Below are positions 8,438-17,397 of a stretch of DNA of 64,000 nt, piece by piece. This DNA comes from Methanovulcanius yangii. Its GTDB lineage: Archaea; Halobacteriota; Methanomicrobia; Methanomicrobiales; Methanomicrobiaceae. Each line of letters opens with the position of its first letter. The stretch's first letter is position 1. The position numbers were made by a program, and so were the translations under genes. Below the pieces are notes generated by a model. The model saw only the letters and a list, made by a program, of their open reading frames with translations, did not search any database and had not been told where the DNA came from. The stretch is taken from assembly GCF_018687785.1 (NCBI RefSeq), contig NZ_LTBL01000001.1, positions 673,780 to 737,779 of the forward strand. The letters run 5' to 3'.

Positions 8438-8445
8438 AAAAAAAA
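8438..8445 (-). terminator. T8 terminator after the SIMPL-domain gene
   Basis: Read on the minus strand, eight consecutive T residues start four bases after the stop codon of the gene ending at 8450. Confidence 0.5.
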
Positions 8446-8449
8446 GAGT

Positions 8450-9202
8450 TCAGATGAAATAGGTGACGGAGACCGTCGCCGTTACATCGATGCTGCCGGA
8501 TTCGATGGGGGTGGGGAAGGCATACGACCCTGCTGCATCCATGCTCCTGTAGACCGCTTCCTCGGCATAGACGACCGGTGTGTAACTGCCTCCCACACTG
8601 ACCTCCTTGACACCGAGGATCATGACGCCGAGGGCGTCAGCAACGGCATCGGCATCCGCGCGGGCCTGCGTAACGGCTGCATGCAGGGCGTCTGCCCGGA
8701 GTTCCTGAGACTTCTCGTCACTGAGGGTGAACCGGACGGAGTTGACCTGGTTGGCCCCGCTTGAAACGGCGGTGTCGATCACCTCTCCTGCCATCGTCAC
8801 GTCCTCAAGGGTGACGACGACATTGTTGCTGACCACGTACACCTTCACCTCCTTTCCTCCGAAAGGCGAATCATCATCCGCAGTCCTCGAATACATGGAG
8901 TATCCCGAGGTCTGGATATTTTCTGCAGGTATGCCCATCTTCTTGAGGGCGGATACGACCGCATCCATCTTTGCCGCATTCTGCTGCTGCGCCGTCGCGG
9001 CATCCGGGTTCTCCGTCTCCACACCCACCGTGATGATGACCCGGTCCGGAGAGGTGGTGACCTTTCCGGTGCCGGAGACGTGGATGACACGTTCGTCTGC
9101 ACTGTCCGTTGCGGCGGTTACTGTGCCGCCGAGGAGCAGTGCTCCAATGAGGACCGCGATTGCAAGCCCTATGATCGGTTTTGCATACATGATACACTTC
9201 AT
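8450..9202 (-). CDS. exported SIMPL-domain (DUF541) protein
   Basis: The 250-residue protein begins with a signal-anchor (MKCIMYAKPIIGLAIAVLIG...TVTAA) of about 35 residues. It is followed by a SIMPL/DUF541 domain: VSGTGKVTTSPDRVIITVGVETENPDAATAQ..., KMGIPAENIQTSGYSMYS, and a C-terminal ATVSVTYFI strand. SIMPL proteins are found in the periplasm or on cell surfaces of many prokaryotes, with no settled biochemical role. The start is placed at ATG 9202 or 9190, both just before the hydrophobic segment; the longer upstream extension lacks signal character. It is divergent from an SLC13 transporter. Confidence 0.85.
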   Translation of the reverse strand: MKCIMYAKPIIGLAIAVLIGALLLGGTVTAATDSADERVIHVSGTGKVTTSPDRVIITVGVETENPDAATAQQQNAAKMDAVVSALKKMGIPAENIQTSGYSMYSRTADDDSPFGGKEVKVYVVSNNVVVTLEDVTMAGEVIDTAVSSGANQVNSVRFTLSDEKSQELRADALHAAVTQARADADAVADALGVMILGVKEVSVGGSYTPVVYAEEAVYRSMDAAGSYAFPTPIESGSIDVTATVSVTYFI

Positions 9203-9318
9203 GGCATTTTTATTGTAATCAAGGTATGCTAGACTACGAATTTTTTCGAAGTGACCCCCAACAACCGGGCCGGCGCAGTTTTGCATATCTTTATGAGGAG
9301 GCTCTGATAATTGTGGAT

Positions 9319-9378
9319 ATGAGCCATATGCCTGAAAGCTCCTGCGGTGGTCTGTGCACGGACATTCGATTTCATTGA
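9319..9378 (+). other. candidate 19-codon leader ORF before the SLC13 transporter
   Basis: An ATG-started ORF encoding MSHMPESSCGGLCTDIRFH ends at TGA 12 bases before the transporter ATG. A TATA-like CATATCTTTA at 9284-9293 would place transcription start close to its ATG, so it could be translated as a leaderless ORF. It has two cysteine codons. No homology evidence is available and it may be chance. Confidence 0.3.
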
Positions 9379-9390
9379 GGGAATCATAAC

Positions 9391-11196
9391 ATGCTGATCT
9401 CTATGACGCCCGATGCATGGCTGACATTACTACTCCTCATAGCCCTCTTTGCACTTCTTGTCAGAACGAAAATCCCCCCGTGGGTACTCTTCGCCGGTGC
9501 CATCACAGCGGCAATGACCCTTGGACTCGCTCCCCCCGCTGATCTTCTGAAAGGGTTTTCCAATACGAGTGTCATAGCCGTCGCCGTCCTCTTCATGGTG
9601 GCAGAAGGAATGTATTCCACCGGGGCCATCTCCCTCATCGTCGACACCGCCATCGGCATCCCCCGGACCCTGAGAAACGCACAGGCAAAACTTCTCCCGA
9701 CGATCGCCGTGGGAAGTGCGTTTCTCAACAACACCCCGCTCGTCGCCATGATGATTCCCGTCATACGGGATATTACCCGGACGACCGGACTCTCGTCATC
9801 ACGTCTCTTCATGCCGCTCAGTTATGCCTCCATCCTCGGCGGTGCCGTCACCCTCATCGGAACCTCCACCAACCTGATCATTGCAGGACTCGTCGCAGAA
9901 TACATCGCCATCGGCGACCCGAACGCACCGCACATGACGGAGATAGGGATGTTCACCCCCTCGATGGTCGGCATCCCCTGTGCCGTTGCCGGCATCCTCT
10001 TCATCATGGGCTTTTCAGGTCTCTTGATCCGGTCCGGTGCAGGGGAGAGTACCGATTTGGGCCGCAAGAGAATCTACACCGCAGACTTTCTCGTCGAGGA
10101 GCGTTCCAAGCTCATCGGCAAGACCCTTACCGAAGCGGGATTTCTCCAGCAGAAGGGATCGACCCTGAAAAACCTCGTGCGTGACGGGCGGGAGATGAAG
10201 CCCCTTCCGGACCTCGCCCTTCAGGCAGGCGACATCCTCCTCTTCCTGACAGACCTCGAGTCCCTGTCCCACCTCTGGTCGAGGATTGGTCTTCGTCCCG
10301 CATACCTCTCGACGGAAGATGGAAGTGAGCGGCACCGGCATCAGCTTGTGGAGGTTGTCGTCGCCCCGACAAACCCGGCCGTCGGCTACAGGATTTCCTT
10401 CCTTCAATGGCTCACATCCTCCTTTTTTACCACCGAAGTCGTCGGCATGTCGCGCAACGGAAAACCTCTTGAGACGCCGTTTCCCGAGACGGCCATCCAG
10501 GCGGGGGACAGCATCATTCTCGAAGTCGATGAATCGTTCTTCTTCGAACGAAGGGATGAGACGCAGTTCATCGTGGAGAAACCGTTGAGCGGCTTTCACA
10601 TCAAGCGTACCGACAAGGCAATCACCGCGATCGCCATCACCGCCCTTATGGTCGCCTCCGTCGCACTCCAGGTGCTCCCCCTCATCAATGCAGCACTTCT
10701 GGCCACCATCGCCATGCTCCTGACCGGATGCATGACCGTGTACAAGGCGGGCAAAAGCATCGACTTTCCGACAATCATTATCCTTGCCTGCGCCATAGGG
10801 CTGGAATCTGCCATCACCTCATCGGGACTCTCCCAGACCATCGCGGATGCGATCGCCCACCTCGGGGGCACAACCCCGATGACCAGCCTCGTGGCAATCT
10901 TTCTGGGCTGCATCATCATGACAAACATCATCACCAACGCCGCAGCGGCGGCGTTCATGTTTCCGATCGGCTACTCGCTCGCCGCAACCCTTGATGTCAG
11001 CTTCATGCCCTACGTGATTGTGATTATGCTCGGCTGTTCCTATGCGTTCATCAACCCTGCGGGGTACCAGACAAACATGATGGTCTACGAACCCGGTGGA
11101 TATTCGGTGAAGGACTATATTCTATTCGGCACCCCCCTCACTCTCATCACCGGCATCCTCGCGGTGGTGCTCGCCCCGGTGTTTTACCCGTTTTAA
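9391..11196 (+). CDS. SLC13/DASS-type anion transporter with two TrkA-C (RCK-C) domains
   Basis: The 601-residue protein has two membrane halves of about 200 residues flanking a cytosolic insert at about 215-385 with two TrkA-C-like modules (DILLFLTDLESL; DSIILEVDES). Transport motifs are duplicated: FLNNTPLVAMMIPV with GTSTNLI in the first half, and ITNAAAAAFMFPI with INPAGYQTN in the second. This layout fits sodium-coupled sulfate or dicarboxylate carriers of the SLC13/ArsB superfamily. The substrate is not determinable. TTGAGGGA about eight bases before ATG 9391 supports the start. Confidence 0.87.
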   Translation: MLISMTPDAWLTLLLLIALFALLVRTKIPPWVLFAGAITAAMTLGLAPPADLLKGFSNTSVIAVAVLFMVAEGMYSTGAISLIVDTAIGIPRTLRNAQAKLLPTIAVGSAFLNNTPLVAMMIPVIRDITRTTGLSSSRLFMPLSYASILGGAVTLIGTSTNLIIAGLVAEYIAIGDPNAPHMTEIGMFTPSMVGIPCAVAGILFIMGFSGLLIRSGAGESTDLGRKRIYTADFLVEERSKLIGKTLTEAGFLQQKGSTLKNLVRDGREMKPLPDLALQAGDILLFLTDLESLSHLWSRIGLRPAYLSTEDGSERHRHQLVEVVVAPTNPAVGYRISFLQWLTSSFFTTEVVGMSRNGKPLETPFPETAIQAGDSIILEVDESFFFERRDETQFIVEKPLSGFHIKRTDKAITAIAITALMVASVALQVLPLINAALLATIAMLLTGCMTVYKAGKSIDFPTIIILACAIGLESAITSSGLSQTIADAIAHLGGTTPMTSLVAIFLGCIIMTNIITNAAAAAFMFPIGYSLAATLDVSFMPYVIVIMLGCSYAFINPAGYQTNMMVYEPGGYSVKDYILFGTPLTLITGILAVVLAPVFYPF

Positions 11197-11207
11197 AAAA
11201 AAAAGAT
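11197..11207 (-). terminator. T-tract terminator of the degenerate elongation-factor gene
   Basis: Ten A residues on the plus strand (T residues on the minus strand) fill the 11-base gap between the convergent stop codons, directly after the minus-strand stop. Confidence 0.5.
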
Positions 11208-12170
11208 TCAGAGGTCGATTGTTCCCGCGACCCTGAGGCGACCGCCGTCGAGATAGTGGATGACCGCGGAATGTCCCGGGAGATATGCCAGTTCCCTGTC
11301 GAGTTCTATGACAAGCGTCGGCGTGTGCCAGTCGCCCTCCGATGCGACCGACACAACCCGGCCGTTGATATACTGCATCCAGAACCCGATATGAACAACC
11401 ATCCCCTCCTTGAGGGGTTCGGGCCAGTATTTTACGATATGCGCCGGCCCCTCCAGGCGATTGCTGACTTTGATGCCGGGTCCGTTGGTGAGGACCATCC
11501 CTCGTTCCAGCTCCTCGGCGGAGATGTTTTTGAGAGCGAGGCCCACGCGGTCGCTCTCATAGGCCTCGGTCACATCGTCGTCGTGTTTCTGGATGGACCG
11601 CAGCTGAGCGGTGATTTCGCCGGGGTAGCCGGTCAGGGTGTCATGCTGCCGTATTGTCCCGGATTCGACACCGCCAAGAACGACCGTCCCTATCCCTTTC
11701 ACATTGAAGGCATGGTCGACGGAGACAATCCCCGTCATGCCGGTGGCGTCCTGTTCATAGGTAAGCGCCTGGGCATCCACGAGGAGTTGTTCCCGCATTG
11801 CTATCGGATTGTCCTCGACGACGGCATACCCTTCGACCGCCGTTCCCCGGATAAGCGGTGCAATCTGGGAGATATCGAGATAATTACGCAGCACGATGTA
11901 CCCTTTCGTCACCTTCTGTGCATCGAGCATGACCACCATCTCGCCGAATTCCGCGGTGATCGCATCGACGATGAGAAGGGCCGCCGACGACATCGCAACC
12001 GCATAGTAGAGGGGGGCAAGCCGTTCGGGATACCGGGTCGGTTCGATGATCGTGACCGTATCCTCACCTTTTTTCAGATTATAGAAGGTGATATCCGAAC
12101 TTGTCCCCGCCTTTCCGATATCTTTTGCATATCCATTGGCACCCAGGACAGCTATGGTCAGGTTTGGCAT
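11208..12170 (-). CDS. degenerate translational GTPase (SelB/EF-Tu-like) with intact domain 2
   Basis: The 320-residue protein has the outline of an elongation factor, but the G domain is broken down. The P-loop position reads GANGYAKDIGK instead of GHVDHGK. The DxPGH position is EPTRYPERL, and no NKxD/TKxD is visible. The beta strand ALLIVDAITAEFGEMVVML still resembles the GTPase core. A beta-barrel like EF-Tu domain 2 follows from about residue 150 (AFNVKGIGTVVLGGVESGTIRQHDTL), then a domain-3-like end. It is unlikely to bind GTP conventionally. A role in translation or RNA binding is inferred only. It lies 51 bases downstream of gltX. Confidence 0.72.
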   Translation of the reverse strand: MPNLTIAVLGANGYAKDIGKAGTSSDITFYNLKKGEDTVTIIEPTRYPERLAPLYYAVAMSSAALLIVDAITAEFGEMVVMLDAQKVTKGYIVLRNYLDISQIAPLIRGTAVEGYAVVEDNPIAMREQLLVDAQALTYEQDATGMTGIVSVDHAFNVKGIGTVVLGGVESGTIRQHDTLTGYPGEITAQLRSIQKHDDDVTEAYESDRVGLALKNISAEELERGMVLTNGPGIKVSNRLEGPAHIVKYWPEPLKEGMVVHIGFWMQYINGRVVSVASEGDWHTPTLVIELDRELAYLPGHSAVIHYLDGGRLRVAGTIDL

Positions 12171-12221
12171 AATGCTCTCTCTATACGCTGCCCATAAAGA
12201 AATTGATTTCCAAAAATAGAA

Positions 12222-13907
12222 TTATCGGTGGGTAAAGTAGGCGGAGACATTATGCTCCGTCACCTCATCCACGCGGACAAAACCGACACGTTCGAACTGA
12301 ACGACCCTGTCATATTCGTCCATGACACCGCGTTCACAGAGCCCGTGAACAATGCCGTCGGGCGTATGGAGGCTGCAGGGGACGGTCTCGCCCTTCGGAA
12401 GCCACTGCACGATAGGCGCCCGCTCCGCACGTGCCTCCTCCAGTGAATCCCCGTCATAGACAAAGGTCGGGATGCCGCCGCTCTCCCCGATGCGCACATT
12501 GAAGAGATCCTTGAACCGCACCAGCCCGGGGGTGGCCACCTCATCTTCCGGCGCATAGAGCGTTCCGGCAAACGGCAGGTTTCGGGAGCCCTCCGCCGGG
12601 TCATTCGGGTTTCTGGAGGGAGTTGCCACCATCTCCGGCGCCCCTTCGATGGTGCAGGCGACCGGGTCGGGGACAAAGAAGTACCGCGGGGCGACGGGGT
12701 CGACGAGGGCCTTGTTCGCCGCATAAAGGTTCTCCCATGAAAAGGAGATGTCCGTCTGCCCGATGCCGATATCCACCATCGCATGCCGGACCGCCTCCGC
12801 CTGAAATCCACGGCGTGCGATTGCCTTCAGGGTCCCGAGGTGAATATCGTCCCACCCGGTATAGATGCCCTGTGCAATGCCCTCCTTCATCGCCGATGTG
12901 GAGAGGACGACGCCTTCGATGGACATGCGCCCGTAATGGAAATACTCCGGCATCGGCCATCCGAAGTACTCGTAGATGAACTGCTGGCGACGGGTGTTCG
13001 CGATGTGATCCTTGCCGCGGATCACATGAGTCAGACCAAGGAGATGATCGTCCACCGCGACGGAGAAGTTCATCAGCGGGTAGACGCGGGCATCGATGCG
13101 GGGATGCGGGGGCGATTCGACGATCCTGAATATCGAGTAATCCCGCATCGCGGGGTCCGGGTGTTCGATGTCGGTCTTCACGCGGACGGTGATCGTCCCT
13201 TCGGCATACTCCCCGTCCAGCATCGCCTGCCAGAGGCGAAGGTTATCTTCGACGCTCTGCTCCCTGCAGGGGCAGGCAACCTTTGCATTCTTCTTTTCGC
13301 GGAAGACCTCTGCATCACAGGTGCAGACATACGCCCCGCCGATGGAGATGAGCTTTTCACAGTATTCGTAGTAGATGTCGAGCCGGTCGCTCTGGTAGAC
13401 GATATCCGAGATTTCAAGGCCGAGCCACTCGATATCATCGAGGAGCATCCGGTAGTTCTCCTCGTTCACCCGCTTGGGATCGGTATCCTCGATGCGCAGG
13501 ATATACTTCCCACCGTATTCCCGGACATAGTAGTCATTGAGAAATGAGGCGCGGGCATGCCCGAGATGAAGCGGGCCGGAAGGGTTCGGGGCAAAGCGCA
13601 TCACCACGCCCTCGGGACCAACATTTGCAAGGGGCCGAAGACCGGTCTCGCGTTTCTTCTTCTCTTTCTTTTCGAGCATTTCCGGTGCGAGCTCTGCGAG
13701 CTTTGCGCGCCGCTCCTCCGGCGTCATGCCCTCGATGTCCGAGAGGACCCCCTGCAGGATGCCGGAGAGTTCCTTTGCCTGCGACCGGAATTCCGGGTGT
13801 GCACCCATCAGTGCGCCGAGAACCGGTCCCGCCCGTGGGACATTGTTGTGCTCGACGGCGTTTCGCAGGGCGTGAAGATAAAAGAAGTCTTTGGGGTCTG
13901 TTGCCAT
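12222..13907 (-). CDS. gltX: glutamyl-tRNA synthetase (archaeal class I, GluRS/GlnRS type)
   Basis: The 561-residue enzyme charges tRNA-Glu; in archaea without GlnRS it also makes Glu-tRNA-Gln for amidation. The HIGH motif is HLGH at 114-117 in PNPSGPLHLGHAR. The KMSKS-like loop is STSAMKEG. A cysteine cluster (CTCDAEVF...ACPC) near residues 200-220 is typical of the archaeal zinc-type insert. The C-terminal part is beta-barrel anticodon-binding rather than helical. It is the last clear gene of the long minus-strand superoperon; its ATG directly follows the idsA stop codon. Confidence 0.95.
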   Translation of the reverse strand: MATDPKDFFYLHALRNAVEHNNVPRAGPVLGALMGAHPEFRSQAKELSGILQGVLSDIEGMTPEERRAKLAELAPEMLEKKEKKKRETGLRPLANVGPEGVVMRFAPNPSGPLHLGHARASFLNDYYVREYGGKYILRIEDTDPKRVNEENYRMLLDDIEWLGLEISDIVYQSDRLDIYYEYCEKLISIGGAYVCTCDAEVFREKKNAKVACPCREQSVEDNLRLWQAMLDGEYAEGTITVRVKTDIEHPDPAMRDYSIFRIVESPPHPRIDARVYPLMNFSVAVDDHLLGLTHVIRGKDHIANTRRQQFIYEYFGWPMPEYFHYGRMSIEGVVLSTSAMKEGIAQGIYTGWDDIHLGTLKAIARRGFQAEAVRHAMVDIGIGQTDISFSWENLYAANKALVDPVAPRYFFVPDPVACTIEGAPEMVATPSRNPNDPAEGSRNLPFAGTLYAPEDEVATPGLVRFKDLFNVRIGESGGIPTFVYDGDSLEEARAERAPIVQWLPKGETVPCSLHTPDGIVHGLCERGVMDEYDRVVQFERVGFVRVDEVTEHNVSAYFTHR

Positions 13908-14873
13908 TCAGAATCCCCGTGAGACAAAGTAATCGGTAATCTGCATCAGGCAGTCTTTTTCATCGCAGTCGGGGAAGATGTTGAGCATGCTCTTGGCCCT
14001 CTCAACCCGGGACTGTGCGATGGCCCGTACTTCTTCCAGGACACCGCCATCTTCGAGAAGAGAGATCGCCTCATCAATCTCCCCCTCTGTCAGGTCGGGT
14101 TTGCGGTATTTCGAAAGGTCGATGCCCTTCTCACGGGCAAGGATCGCAACAAGCGTCTGCTTCCCCTGCCTAAGATCGGAGGCACGGTCCTTTCCACTCT
14201 TTGAGGAATCTGCCATCAGGTCGATGTAATCGTCCTGTATCTGGAATGCGATGCCGCTGGAAAGCCCCCACTCATAGAGCGACTGGGCCTGCTGGGCGCT
14301 GCAGCCTGCAAGAGTTGCACCGATGGCGGCCGCTGCGGCATAGAGAATCCCGGTCTTCTTCGAGACCATCTCAATGTACTCCCATTCATCGACATCCTCG
14401 CGGGTCTCAAACGACATGTCCATGTGCTGCCCCTCGCAGAGTTCGGCACAGGCATTGGCAAGAGTCGTGACCGATCGTACTTTATCCACATCGGCGGCGA
14501 TCGCGGTACATATCAGTTTGAACGCATGGGCATAGAGGACATCTCCCGCAAGAATGCCGGTCGGTTCGTTCCAGACCGTATGCACGGTCGGGACACCGCG
14601 GCGCACTGCGTCCCCGTCCATGATGTCGTCATGGATCAGTGTGAACGTGTGGGTGACTTCCAGTGCAAGGGCGGCGGGAAATATCTCCTGCGACCGGCCT
14701 TTTCTGACCATATCGGCGGCGAGCATGACCACCGCAGGTCGCAGCCTCTTTCCACCCGCAAGCAGCAGGTGGGCGCTCGCCTTGTTAAGTTCGCCGGGAA
14801 GTCCGCCGAATTCCCTCTCCAGTGCCGTGTCAATCTCTTCCGCAACAGTTTCCAGATATGTGAACAGATCCAT
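13908..14873 (-). CDS. idsA: geranylgeranyl (short-chain trans-prenyl) diphosphate synthase
   Basis: The 321-residue enzyme joins isopentenyl units to make the C15/C20 diphosphate precursors of archaeal lipids. First aspartate-rich motif DDIMD is at 82-86 and the second DDYID at 214-218, with GGKRLRP near 40. A phenylalanine five residues before the first motif is the feature that limits product length in archaeal GGPP synthases. Start: ATG 14873 is preferred because GGTGAT is four bases upstream; a GTG at 14882 and ATG 14879 are alternatives. It is co-transcribed with mevalonate pathway genes upstream and gltX downstream. Confidence 0.93.
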   Translation of the reverse strand: MDLFTYLETVAEEIDTALEREFGGLPGELNKASAHLLLAGGKRLRPAVVMLAADMVRKGRSQEIFPAALALEVTHTFTLIHDDIMDGDAVRRGVPTVHTVWNEPTGILAGDVLYAHAFKLICTAIAADVDKVRSVTTLANACAELCEGQHMDMSFETREDVDEWEYIEMVSKKTGILYAAAAAIGATLAGCSAQQAQSLYEWGLSSGIAFQIQDDYIDLMADSSKSGKDRASDLRQGKQTLVAILAREKGIDLSKYRKPDLTEGEIDEAISLLEDGGVLEEVRAIAQSRVERAKSMLNIFPDCDEKDCLMQITDYFVSRGF

Positions 14874-14890
14874 TTTCATCACCAGGAATA

Positions 14891-16234
14891 TTACCGTACT
14901 CTGACCCGCTGTCCGTTTCTCAGGATATGCACATCATTATTCAGGGTGTACCCGCACTCCTCCGCAAGTTTCAGGTATCCGCCTGTCATGTCAATATCGC
15001 CGTGGGACGGAATTATGTGTTGTGGATTGAAGTAGTGCAGGATTTCGTAGTGCTCCTCACGCTGGGCGTGACCACTCACGTGAAGATCGGTGAATATACG
15101 GGCTCCCTTCATCCCGAGGAGCACCTCCTGCGTGTGCCGCTGGCCGTAATTCATGGGATTGGGGATGACCTTTGCACTGTAGAGGATCCGGTCGCCCTTC
15201 TCGATCTTGAACGGCGTCTGGCCGAAGGCAAGACGGGTGAGAATGGCGCCGGGCTCGCCCTGACTTCCGGTGACGATGGGCACATAGTTCTCCCGGCCCT
15301 CCTTCATGATGGTACGGAACATCTTGTCCACCGTGCGCCGGTTGCCGCGCATCGTCATGCCGCGAGGGAACCCGACGAGCTTCATCTGCTCGGCGGTGGA
15401 AGAGTAGCGCTCCATCGATCTTCCAAGGAGCACCGGTTTTCGTCCGATCTCGTGGGCACACTCGGCGATCATCTTCACACGGGCAATGTTCGAGGCAAAG
15501 GTTCCGACCATCATCGCATTCTTGTCGTCCTCATAGCAGGTCATCACGTCTCTGACCAGTCGCTGGGCAATCCGTTCACTGGGGCAACGACCCGGGATTC
15601 TCACGTTCAGGCTCTCGACGATGAGGGCGAGCACGCCTTCCTTGCCCACTTCGCGCATCCGCGCGAAGTTGGGAGGTTCGCCGAGGACCGGGGTGCGGTC
15701 GAGCTTGAAATCATTCGCATAGATGACCGCACCTTCCGGCGTGTGGAGAACCGCCATCGCGGTATCGAGAATCGAGTGCTGCACCGCGATGAACTCAAGG
15801 GAGAGGTGCTTGGATATCTCGTAGCGGTATTTCTTCCCTGCCGGAAGCTCGAATACCGGATTGTTCACCACGAAGCGCTTCTCCCCCTCGATCTGCTGGC
15901 GGATGAGGGCCGCAGTATAGGGCGTTGCGATGATCGGGGCGTCGTACCGGTGCGCAAGTTTGGGAATGGCACCGATATGGTCCAGGTGCCCGTGGGTACA
16001 GACAATCGCCTTGACCGTCCCTTCCACGGCATTCATGATCGTATCATCGGGAATCGCCTTCATCCCGATGAGATCCAGGGAATGCATATTCTCTACTTCC
16101 GCATCCTCATGGATCATGATCTGGTCCAGACGCAGACCCATATCGAAAATAACTATTTCTTTTCCGCAGCGGACGGCGGTCATATTTCTGCCGACTTCGT
16201 TATACCCGCCCACGGCTATTACTTCAACTTCCAT
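14891..16234 (-). CDS. rnj: archaeal RNase J (beta-CASP metallo-beta-lactamase nuclease)
   Basis: The 447-residue protein starts directly with the metallo-beta-lactamase fold. HGHLDH (81-86) gives the metal ligands, followed by the ANDFKLD aspartate region and the beta-CASP histidines in GSQGEPGA, HVSGHAQREE and IPSHGD. Such enzymes are 5'-3' exoribonucleases acting in RNA turnover and processing. It lacks the bacterial C-terminal domain, as is usual for archaea. It sits between fni and idsA, a gene order found in many euryarchaea. Confidence 0.92.
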   Translation of the reverse strand: MEVEVIAVGGYNEVGRNMTAVRCGKEIVIFDMGLRLDQIMIHEDAEVENMHSLDLIGMKAIPDDTIMNAVEGTVKAIVCTHGHLDHIGAIPKLAHRYDAPIIATPYTAALIRQQIEGEKRFVVNNPVFELPAGKKYRYEISKHLSLEFIAVQHSILDTAMAVLHTPEGAVIYANDFKLDRTPVLGEPPNFARMREVGKEGVLALIVESLNVRIPGRCPSERIAQRLVRDVMTCYEDDKNAMMVGTFASNIARVKMIAECAHEIGRKPVLLGRSMERYSSTAEQMKLVGFPRGMTMRGNRRTVDKMFRTIMKEGRENYVPIVTGSQGEPGAILTRLAFGQTPFKIEKGDRILYSAKVIPNPMNYGQRHTQEVLLGMKGARIFTDLHVSGHAQREEHYEILHYFNPQHIIPSHGDIDMTGGYLKLAEECGYTLNNDVHILRNGQRVRVR

Positions 16235-16237
16235 TGT

Positions 16238-17287
16238 TTATTCCTCGTTTCGTAGCATTTCGGCGGTTATGCCGGTGATGTACGTTCGTATTGATTTCAG
16301 TTCGTTCACGGTTCGTGCACCGGTAAGATACATCGCAACCGCAAGTTCCCGGTGTATCCGGGAGATCTCACTCATCAGGGCATCATCGCCGTCAAGCGCA
16401 GGCCCAAGGAGCGCATGTGCCATGCCGCCAAGATCCGCGCCGATTGCAATGGCCTTTGCAATATCCGTTCCCCGGCTCAGGCCGCCGGTCGCAATGACCG
16501 GCCCTCCGGCCCGCCGCGTCTCGACGACGCTGACGGCGGTCGGGATTCCCCAGTCGGCGAAATGATCGCCGAGGGAGGCGAGCGCCGGATCATGGGCCCG
16601 CACCCGTTCGACCGCCGCCCACGATGTCCCGCCGATGCCGCCGACGTCGATGGCCGCCGCACCCGCTGCATACAGCGAACGGGCGACTTCATACGATATC
16701 CCCGACCCGGTCTCCTTGACGATGACCGGGTACCTGGCGGATGAACAGAGATCACGCAGACTTTCGAGGCACCCGGAGGTGTCGTGATCGCCTTCGGGCT
16801 GGATTGCTTCCTGAAGAGGGTTCAGGTGAATGCAGAGTGCCTGTGCATCGATCATCTCGACTGCACGATCGGCCCATTCTGCACCATGGTCCTTGAGCTG
16901 AATTATACCCAGGTTCGCACAGAGAAATGCGGTCGGCGCTTCTTCCCGGACGACGGTGAAACTTCCTTCCAGTTCGGGGTCTTCAAGGGCCGCACGCTGG
17001 GAGCCGACGCCCATGCCGATACCACATTCCTCTGCCGCTCTCGCGAGGGTTGCATTGACAGCCGTCGTGTCGGGATGCCCCCCGGTCATCGCAGCGATAA
17101 AGAGAGGTGAGTTCAGCTGATGTCCAAGAAACCGCTGACGCAGGTCGACAGCATCCATGGAACATTCAGGCAGAGCATCGTGCACCAGACGGATGTCGTC
17201 GAACCCCGTCGCACCCGCGAGAACGGGCTCGTTTGCACAGATGATGAGATGCTCTTTCTTTCGTGATGATGTGCTCGTATTTTTCAT
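16238..17287 (-). CDS. fni: type 2 isopentenyl-diphosphate delta-isomerase
   Basis: The 349-residue FMN enzyme interconverts IPP and DMAPP, supplying both substrates for IdsA. Motifs: RKKEHLIIC at the N terminus, LFIAAMTGG, QRAALEDPE, NLGIIQLKDHG, VIVKETGSGIS, AIDVGGIGGTSW and IATGGLSRGTDIAKA (flavin phosphate site). Start: ATG at 17287 is preceded by AAAGGGGGAAA, a good ribosome binding site; the 34-residue extension upstream is not protein-like. The stop is three bases before rnj. It belongs to the mvk-ipk-fni-rnj-idsA block. Confidence 0.95.
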   Translation of the reverse strand: MKNTSTSSRKKEHLIICANEPVLAGATGFDDIRLVHDALPECSMDAVDLRQRFLGHQLNSPLFIAAMTGGHPDTTAVNATLARAAEECGIGMGVGSQRAALEDPELEGSFTVVREEAPTAFLCANLGIIQLKDHGAEWADRAVEMIDAQALCIHLNPLQEAIQPEGDHDTSGCLESLRDLCSSARYPVIVKETGSGISYEVARSLYAAGAAAIDVGGIGGTSWAAVERVRAHDPALASLGDHFADWGIPTAVSVVETRRAGGPVIATGGLSRGTDIAKAIAIGADLGGMAHALLGPALDGDDALMSEISRIHRELAVAMYLTGARTVNELKSIRTYITGITAEMLRNEE

Positions 17288-17397
17288 TATGATATTTCCC
17301 CCTTTCTGGCATGTGGGGTCCATCCTTTTTTCCGTACACCGCCTCGTATGCGAGGGTGCCGATATTGTGCTGCTACACCAGGTATGCAACGGAGCAG

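Noticed and set aside
14927-16255. 442-codon ORF opposite rnj
   Set aside because: Same antisense artefact; RNase J on the minus strand is unambiguous.
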